In this document: positions 57,166 to 64,000 of the stretch, in pieces
How the letters are laid out: each line of letters starts with the position of its first letter
Position numbering within the stretch: the first letter of the stretch is position 1
Origin: Ganoderma boninense
Taxonomy: Eukaryota > Basidiomycota > Agaricomycetes > Polyporales > Polyporaceae
DNA length: 64,000 bases
Assembly (NCBI GenBank): GCA_002900995.3
Contig: PJEW03000013.1
Span: 444,208 to 508,207 of the forward strand
Reading direction: 5' to 3'
Notes under the pieces: model-generated
Seen by the model: only the letters and a program-made list of their open reading frames with translations
Told to the model about the DNA's origin: nothing
Database searches by the model: none
Position numbers and translations under genes: made by a program

Positions 57166-58209
57166 CCCAGTGAGAACACCCATTATCTGGCGGCATCCAG
57201 AGATATCTAAAGGGGAGAGGCATAAGTAGATATTGACAGATGTCATTAGATGCGACGATTGGTCTGAGGATATAATTACAATATATCTCTTCATTTCTGC
57301 AAGCATCCTGTGAGATCCGTTCGCGTCCGGTAGTATCTGCCTGTATCTAGTCAACCAAATATATTCAGACATTTACAGATACAAAGAACCCTGTGCTATG
57401 CATCGAAAACAATCCGCGATAGCTGGCGCGCTCGCGCCTGCCCCACGCTTGCCGCGCCCGCCCCACCCGCGCCCGCACTCGCACCCGCACCCGCACTCAC
57501 ACCCGCACCCGCCCCAAATCCGCCCCACATCCGCGCCCGCCCTCGCCCGACGTCCTCCAGTTCCCGCTCCTCTCGTCCCATTCTTCCTGGCACTACGTTG
57601 GTCCGTGGAATAAATAATCCACGCACCTGCCTTGCGGCGTTGCCGCGCTATGCGATGCGACCACCAGCGACGGACCTTGGGCCCTGCGCGCCATTGCTGC
57701 GGGCTTCGCGCATCGTGCCTGTGCCCGCTGGCAGTGTTCGGATCCCCCAAGCTGCGAGAATTCATGAAAATATACGACTTACTGGTGGGTGGCCCTGGGA
57801 GGTGGCCCTGGGACATGCACTGGAAAGGGGGGAGGAGGTGAGTATATGCGCGTACCGTTGGGGATGTGGATGTGGTAGGGAAGAGAGTTGTGTGTGGGGT
57901 GTTGGGGTGCGCGACTTGGCGTCTTAACGAAGGGGAAAAACAAGAAATGACGTCATCAGTCTGGTTCACCCCAACAGAAAATTGTACAGTTCGCAGCGTG
58001 AGATGTACAGAAAACAGAAAAGAGGCACAGAAACAGTACAGAACGTCATGTTCACTTTGAACAATTCGACGTCAAACAGCTCAAATGTTTCAAACCATGT
58101 CGATTTTCGACACCATACGGGCGCTAAAGTTACGTTAGATGCACACATATCTCAATGGATAAGTTTATATATTTCTAGATCCTGGCAGATACAGGGTGTT
58201 TTCACTGGG
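57166..58209. mobile_element. Non-autonomous DNA transposon with about 45-base terminal inverted repeats
   Basis: The left end CCCAGTGAGAACACCC, then TATCTGGCGG..ATCCAGAGATAT, matches the reverse complement of the right end, CCCAGTGAAAACACCC, then TATCTGCCAGGATCTAGAAATAT, at roughly 80% over 45 bases. The 7-base direct repeat CCTTCCC flanks both ends (57159-57165 and 58210-58216), as expected for a target duplication. At 1,044 bp with only a low-complexity frame inside, it has no transposase and must be mobilised in trans. The superfamily is not settled from the ends alone. Confidence 0.8.
57460..57530. repeat. Hexanucleotide minisatellite (CGCACC-type) inside the TIR element
   Basis: Repeated CCGCACTCGCACC and CACCCGCACC units. 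On the minus strand it gives a spurious Gly/Ala/Arg/Cys-rich frame, which I do not call as a gene. Confidence 0.8.
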
Positions 58210-58216
58210 CCTTCCC

Positions 58217-61032
58217 CCTGGGCCTGGTCCTATGTGGGTAGGGTCCGCAGGAAAATTAAATAAATTAAATAAAATTAATTCGAAAGAAGGAAATTAAATG
58301 GAGAGGGCGAGGGCGAGTTGGGAGATTTTCGAGTGGTGTGTATCGCGAGAGCCTCTCTCATGCTTGATCTGCTCAAAAATGAGCATCCAGACACAGAGAA
58401 AGACGTGGAATTAATTTTTGCGGCCGGCGCTAACGCGCCGGGGAGGTGCACCAGATAGATTTTTTATTCCCCGGCCTGCGAGTGATTGCAGGGGCACCAA
58501 ATTTTGCAAAATGCTGTGTCTAGTGTTGTTAAATGCAGTATCGCTATTACAACGGTCAAAGTATGTAGTGAGGTAAACTGGTACCAGTCGCTGCGAGGTC
58601 ACTTTACGGGCGCTTAAGCCATCATCTCGCACCTCTCCCTGGTTCCTCCTGCTCTTCGGTGCCTCTATGAGGCCTCTATTTATAAATAGATACTACAGGT
58701 GACTACTAACTGGAATTATTATCTTGCTTTGAAGACTATTCAGAACTATGAAGTTGTTTTGATTTGTGTTTTAATTTATTCAGTTGTTCTCACATCCGCT
58801 GAGTAAAAACACCTTAAATACACTAATACGTACTATGGAGCATCCTCCCAGTGTGTTCAGAGTTTTTTTGGGTGTGGTTGGTGACCAAGGAAAGCAGATA
58901 CTCGGCCTCGAGCAGCGCGGCGGCGCAGGCAGTTACTGCATTAGGCAGCCGGACATGTCCGGGCCGTCAGGTCCTAGGATTCAAACTCCGTCAGGTCCTG
59001 GAGCCCCCCCACATAGGACGACTCCCTTCCCCCTCGCCCGACTCACTAAAGAACTCACCCAGTTTCTCGCCGCCTTATGTAATCTGGGCCAGCGAAAATC
59101 CTGCGCCTCAAGAAGGCGTCCCCTGTTGGATCGCCAGGACACCAATCCGTATCGATGCAAAGGTTCTTGTAATCTCGAATTCCTTCTGAGGACGTGTTTT
59201 GGATACGGGTGTGGGAACGTGGGTCATCAAACAGTAAACTTAACGGCCTTGACTGACAGACAAAGCCTAGCATCGCCTATTCCGACAATTGGTTTGGCCT
59301 AGTGCCCACCTTGGTGTACGACTAGCTCGAGTACATGAAACAAAGTCCGGATCCCGGGGCCCCAACATTGACCCCCAAGCGTGGCTGCAACGACAGACAA
59401 TGCGGGTACCGTGCCGTAAAATTAGTGGGATAGTGTTTGTGGCAAAAGAGCGGCGTCGCCGAAGAAGAGGGCTCGTGCGATGTGTAGGAATGCGTCCGAG
59501 GGGAGGTGGCTCTCTGCTCCCCTAACAGGACGTAGAGTCGCCCACAACATTATCTAGTGCCTCATCATGGACCGCTGCAAACTGGTAGCATTTCACGAGT
59601 AGATCGGTGGGCGTCTCGAGCATGTCGCAGCCGAATGGTATGCTGGGGATATGCTGGGGTGTAGCGCGTGAAGGTGTCGTCCAGCTGTGAGGAACGGACG
59701 TAAACGTCCGACCTTGCATCAAGAAGACGTTCGCTCGGGCGGACAAGGCCGAGCTCCGGTCCGATGACAATTGCGCATGGGAAACCAGGCCCACCACACC
59801 TAGGGTCCCTACTTTTTCAGGTCGCGAACGAGCACGATGTTACATATGGCGATCGCGACCTCCTCCAACTAGAAGCGTGACAACAAAACTTCAGAGCTCA
59901 AATTGTCCAAGCGGAAGAGTATCATGAACTGCGCATGCCCGGTGGACCTCAGAAGAGTTCACCCCGTTTGGTGCGTCCGTCCTGGGCCCGGATCGCCGCT
60001 ATGCACCGTGTTCTCCTTCTCCTTTCTCGCTCATTATGCAGAATGCCGTACACATGGCCCACATGGCCGCGTTTCAGCGGCACTGTTCGCTTCGCTTCGT
60101 GTTGACAACTGATGTTACATCGGCTTCTCCCTCATTGTCTTCTCTCCCGGCCGACAACTCGTTCAGATCGACGACCAATGCACACTCTCGCAGCAGTATC
60201 CTCAGTGACAGGTGTTCTGGATATCGGAGCCTGTTTCCGCTGCCATTTCACCTCGGTGCCCCATTTGCCTTACTTTCAGGAACCTTAACCTTTGGATGAC
60301 ATCTCAGTCATCGCCACAAAGAAGTCCTTCACCAACGTAGATGATTCCACGTCAGCTGTCCGAACACCAGTTAGAGTACAAGGAGATTCCGTATTTAGAT
60401 ATTGGACCCAACTACCGGCCTTGGTAACTAGAAGTCAGCCATCCCTCGGTTCCTTCTATACAGGAAGACTGTTCGACTCGCGATCGACCGAGAGCCATGC
60501 GTAACTTTCGCTCTCAGTTGATGTCGCGACAGGAACGGAGGTTTTATAGCATTGACAATGTCTGTACAGCTTACTGCGAATATTCCGAAGAGGCTGGGGA
60601 GTGCGAGGCGTAGGTTCAGTAATTTGAAGTGACATCGGAGCATATGCAAATTGGAATCTGAGTCAGAAGTCGTCGCTGGAATGAAAGCGCGAATCTCGCA
60701 CACTCAAGGTTCACGGTTGTAGCCGAGAGTTGACCGGCGCGGATTTTCCGACCTCGCAGACAGGTTGAAATTATTCGTTTCACCCCTTCGATCATCGACG
60801 CTGATGCGTCATGGCCGGAGAGGGCTGTCGATCCGAGGCCATTCGGACGGAGAGGAAAAGGATAAGTGCTGCCGTTTCCGGTAGGGACTACAACGGAGTT
60901 TACAGACTGCAGGCACGTCACCAGTCCCCAGTCTGGGCGGCAGAATACTAGAGGGGCAGTGGAAAGCTGCGAGCGGAATGGTGTACAGCGGATCATCAGG
61001 GTAATCTAGGTCATGCGTACCATGTGACGGGG
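58217..61032. other. 2.8 kb without a recognisable gene
   Basis: AT-rich tract at 58.25-58.3 kb (AATTAAAT repeats). GC hairpin GCCGGCGCTAACGCGCCGGG at about 58425. Several frames of 70-170 codons lie between 58.78 and 60.99 kb on both strands, with no domain signature. Confidence 0.35.
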
Positions 61033-61365
61033 GAAGTTGACCTTCAAAGCTGCAAGGCCTACTATTGGGCCTACAGTTTATAAACTCCGTTGTAGGTCCC
61101 TCGTGTCCGAAATGCTTTGTGCTTGCAAACCAAGACAGGGTGCTTTGCAAATCCGACCCAGCGATGGGCAGACTCCCAATTCAACTCGAGAGTCCGATAT
61201 CTCGCTCTTCATTGGCTCGGAGGTGACCAAGGAAATGGTCCGTCCCTCTCTCGGCCTTCGAAGGCTCCGAATATTCTCTCTCCGAATATTCCCTCGATAC
61301 AAATTCGATCGCATATTCGAAGAATAGACGTAACCTTTTTGGACCGGTCCAGGGCACGCCTTCGA

Positions 61366-61371
61366 TATAAA
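61366..61371 (+). promoter_or_regulatory. TATA box of the gene at 61415
   Basis: TATAAA lies 44 bases upstream of the ATG at 61415, with a CT-rich stretch between. Further upstream, 61266-61292 has two copies of CTCCGAATATTC, each with the palindrome GAATATTC, which could be a regulator site or HSE-like element. Confidence 0.5.
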
Positions 61372-61414
61372 AGCACCATGACCTCCACCTGTTTAACAGC
61401 CCCCCTCTCTTAAC

Positions 61415-62772
61415 ATGGACACCACGGTGGAAATCATCGCTCCTGAGCATACCATTCACGACGCTGGCTTCGCTGGCGGCTATGAATCCTCCATCCACTG
61501 GCAGGCATTCGACGAGGCCAAGCATACCGAAGGCCCAGGCCCCCACAACGTAGTGGCTATAGTTGCGTGGGCTTTGTTCCTTGCCCTGCGACAAGAAGGT
61601 ATGTATACGAAGTATCATTCCTCCGTTGCATTGCACTGACTCTGTTGTCAAAGCTGCTGGCCTCGCCACAGGCCCCTGCACTGCGTGTCTACGGATGGCA
61701 ATCGGTGGTGAGTTATGATCCCCCTTGAGTGTTTCGAAGTTCACGTCTTCCGCAGAGCACCCCTGCCCCCACGGGGCATTTCCGCTGGACCGCGGAACAT
61801 ACCCGTTCCTTGCTTCGCCGGAGGGCTGGCCGTACTTCGGATCCGTTCATGACGTGGTAAGTGTTTGTCTGGTACTTTACGTACTTCTCAATTTCACCTC
61901 CAGACTACCTAGAACACGCATCCGGCTACCACCCCTATTGCCACTCCGTACTCCGCACCACATAACCCCGATAGCGGAACGCAGTTCTCCCACCCTAAAC
62001 ACGACCATCGTACACCTTGTTCTGCTGCCCGAGCTAGAGCTTGGTGGGGAGTGTCTTCCACTGTATCTCCTCCACCTACATTCTTTTTTTCGCGCGGAAC
62101 TCATTTGTGCTACTAGACGACGCCTCCGTCTTGAGCTCACTGCTCCTCGTATTAGTTCAACGTCTCACACTGAGCAGCAAGGGTCACTGCAGTGTCATCT
62201 TTATGCGTGGCATGATGCGGAGGAGAGACTCTGATACCTGGCGCGGCTCAGGTGCGTGGACAGCGTACATTAGAGCTTCGCTCAGTCCAGTCGCTTTGGC
62301 AGCAGCTGCAGTTCCCCTCCTTCTCGGATCTTTTCTGCGCCAAATCTCTCCATGCCGGCCGATATCCTTAGGTGCGAATGGCGTTTCCGCGAGGGTTTAC
62401 GAGTCACTCGCTGAGATACGCGGGCATATTGAGGTCCTCGCCTACATTCGTGCTGCTCAAACTGAGAGCGATAAGGCAGAGATCGGAGACGCCATGATGA
62501 ATGCCGTGGTGGAGGCGGTACAGATCGAGCTCGAAATTAACGTCCACCAGCACTGAACCGCATACTATGGTGCTATGGTCATGCTAGCGCATGCTCTTGG
62601 CAAGGCCGAGTGGCCGGGTTACTTGTGTGATCTTGCCGACAGAGATACTCGGTTTATCAACGACTACGATATCTCTCGCCTCGGGGACATCTCGTGGATG
62701 TGGTTAGCTGCGTGCGCCGAGTACATGTGTAGTCCACATGTCGGCGGATCCGTCCAAGAAGCCATCGCGTAA
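61415..62772 (+). pseudogene. Unrecognised gene with in-frame nonsense codon
   Basis: Exon 1 starts MDTTVEIIAPEHTIHDAGF and ends LALRQE-A. Two phase-1 introns join AAGLATGPCTACLRMAIG and EHPCPHGAFPLDRGTYPF, SPEGWPYFGSVHDV, then a GTAAGT donor at 61859. Later coding sequence is clear at 62.38-62.77 kb: GVSARVYESLAEIRGHIEV, AYIRAAQTESDKAEIGDAM, VQIELEINVHQH, a TGA at 62554-62556, then in the same frame TAYYGAMVMLAHALGKAEWP and LGDISWMWLAACAEYMC to a TAA at 62772. The exon joining 61.86 and 62.3 kb is unresolved: the obvious acceptor at 61906 gives an immediate stop. The Cys-x2-Cys and CPHG residues hint at metal binding. No family recognised. Confidence 0.5.
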
Positions 62773-63439
62773 CGAAGGGGACGCGCCAAACATGGGAAAG
62801 CGTTAGAACCGTGATCCTGTGGGAGGGAACAGGGCGCGCGGGAGGAGAGCGAACGGGAGGAAACGAAGTCGCGTTTGAACGCTGAAGCAAACGCGTGAGG
62901 GACATCGCGCCGCGGGTGTACCTAAATACACGTAGTAACAAGAATCTAAAACATAATGTACAGTATATAAGACGGACAAGACGGGATAAGACGAGAGAGA
63001 CTCGGCGCGAGCACAAGACGAGCTCGCTGACATAATACAAGATTCCAGCAGATCCCCCTCTGCAACCAGAGCGCACCAAGTATAGCGCAGTCAATACTTG
63101 GAGCGCACGTCTCGAGGCGAAAGACACGCTGTACTTCATAGTCCTTGAGTCTCCGTGGTGAGATATCCGTCCTTACATTACACGCACCTTATAGGAAGAT
63201 AATCTCAGTCAGGACGCGTGTACGCGGGACTAATACGATGTATTGTGTACCTATAGGAAGATAATCTAACAATACAGTTAGCAGTCGGAACGAAGTCTAA
63301 AGTAACCGTGAAGATGCTCACCTCAGTCAGGACACGTGTACGCGGGACTGAGATTATCTTCCTATAGGTTATGAGCCCTGCCTTCTAGGCGGACTCCCTG
63401 TACGAAACCCGAACGACCATCCTCGCATCTTCCCACACT
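62773..63439 (+). repeat. Probable LTR/leader of the Copia-type element, with internal direct and inverted repeats
   Basis: The sequence before the gag start has a 28-base direct repeat with one mismatch (63204-63231 and 63322-63349, CTCAGTCAGGAC..GCGGGACT). It also has a perfect 20-base inverted repeat (63191-63210 and 63346-63365, ATAGGAAGATAATCTCAGTC), plus a third partial copy at 63252-63267. GGTTATGAGCCCTG at 63367 could be the primer-binding region just after an LTR. LTR borders cannot be set without the second LTR, which lies outside the window. Confidence 0.5.
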
Positions 63440-64000
63440 ATGTCCATCAAGCTCGGTGACGATCACGTCCGCGTACCGAAGCTCGACGTCGGCGGCGCCA
63501 ACTGGGTGCTCTACAAGGAGCGACTTACCTGGGCGGCGGACGCGAAGGGTCTCGCGGGCCATCTCGACGGTACGTCCGTCATGCCTGTCGCACCGCCTAT
63601 GGCGGGGGGAAACGCCGCGGATCAGGCGGTAGGCGCAGCTGCAGGTGCGGCTGTCGCTGCCGCTGATGCCGGAGAGGACGCAGATGACGACGCTGCTGCC
63701 GGAGGAGCCGGTGGTGGTGGAGCGGGCGGTGCGGTCCTCGTTGGTGGAAACCCGGGTGCTGGCGTGGTGCCGGACCCTGCGCAGGTTGCGTACCATGCCG
63801 AGCTGGTGACCTGGAAGAAGAACGAGGCGGTCGTCAAGCAGCTCATCGCGAGCACGATCCCGGACTCACTTTTCATGAAGATCCGTGCCAGAGGAACTGC
63901 GCGCGAGATCTGGTTGGCGCTGGCCGCGGAGTTTGAGCGCCGTTCGCGCATGATCTCGCTCGACTTGCGCCGGAGGCTGCAGGAGCAACGCTGTGGGGAC
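63440..64000 (+). CDS. Copia-type retrotransposon gag, N-terminal part (runs off the window)
   Basis: Open from MSIKLGDDHVRVPKLDVGG at 63440 to the window end without a stop (187 codons). WVLYKERLTWAADAKGLAGH and later VAYHAELVTWKKNEAVVKQL, IPDSLFMKIRARGTAREIW and AAEFERRSRMISLDLRRRL match the UBN2-like gag domain of fungal Ty1/Copia elements, whose product forms the virus-like particle around element RNA. A low-complexity Ala/Gly/Asp stretch of about 60 residues (residues 50-112) splits the two halves and is unusual. The protease, integrase and reverse transcriptase should follow to the right. No damage is seen, so this may be a recent copy. Confidence 0.85.
   Translation, partial: MSIKLGDDHVRVPKLDVGGANWVLYKERLTWAADAKGLAGHLDGTSVMPVAPPMAGGNAADQAVGAAAGAAVAAADAGEDADDDAAAGGAGGGGAGGAVLVGGNPGAGVVPDPAQVAYHAELVTWKKNEAVVKQLIASTIPDSLFMKIRARGTAREIWLALAAEFERRSRMISLDLRRRLQEQRCGD

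Noticed and set aside
57373..57969. 198-codon minus-strand frame
   Set aside because: It is driven by the hexanucleotide repeat inside the TIR element and lacks any domain.
1..64000. CRISPR array or bacterial operon structure
   Set aside because: No regularly spaced identical repeats and no compact intronless gene clusters; introns of fungal type are present throughout.

Overview
This window looks like a repeat-rich, accessory stretch of a basidiomycete genome, most likely an Agaricomycete. The evidence is the short GT-AG introns of roughly 50-80 bases in nearly every gene, the lack of bacterial gene packing, and several protein families that I know mainly from mushroom-forming fungi: the large transposon-associated zinc-finger protein with its companion gene, the putative-integrase family, Tad-like LINEs, and F-box and GRAM-VASt proteins with agaricomycete-type sequences. 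No rRNA, credible tRNA, CRISPR or bacterial feature is visible.

Layout. 1-1.6 kb is a large imperfect inverted repeat. 2.4-3.9 kb has a perfect 42-base inverted repeat and an 80-base tandem duplication. 5.0-12.6 kb carries a small coiled-coil gene and then a pair of intron-rich genes (about 1,300-1,400 and 430 residues) that look open and belong to an expanded mobile-element-associated family. 16.9-28.7 kb holds one broken GRAM-VASt sterol-transporter gene. Its GRAM half lies at 16.9-18.06 kb and its VASt end and membrane anchor at 28.0-28.7 kb. About 10 kb sits between the halves and contains an intact zinc-finger/CHAT-like/zinc-ribbon gene, an F-box gene on the minus strand and a disordered acidic protein gene. 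30.7-32.4 kb is an intact DDE putative integrase. 32.9-33.9 kb (minus) is a protein with 13-residue charged helical repeats. 37.7-39.2 kb is an Hst3/Hst4-type sirtuin with a damaged zinc site and a frame break. 43.2-44.7 kb is an unrecognised gene.

47-64 kb is dense in mobile elements. There are three solo LTRs of one family, each with its own 4-base target duplication. Between them are a decayed PDCD5 gene and a frameshifted retroelement gag-like ORF that begins in a perfect 64-base hairpin. A 5'-truncated LINE, a 1.04-kb non-autonomous TIR element, a stop-interrupted gene with a TATA box, and the start of an intact Copia-type gag running off the right edge follow.

Taken together, remnants of three conserved host genes (GRAM-VASt, sirtuin, PDCD5) lie among mobile elements, as expected for a duplicated, dispensable region where host copies decay while element genes stay open. 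The best candidate for an undescribed system is the gene at 18.07-20.25 kb, which appears to join a PHD-like finger, a caspase/CHAT-like core and a C-terminal zinc ribbon, and which sits in the break of the GRAM-VASt gene.
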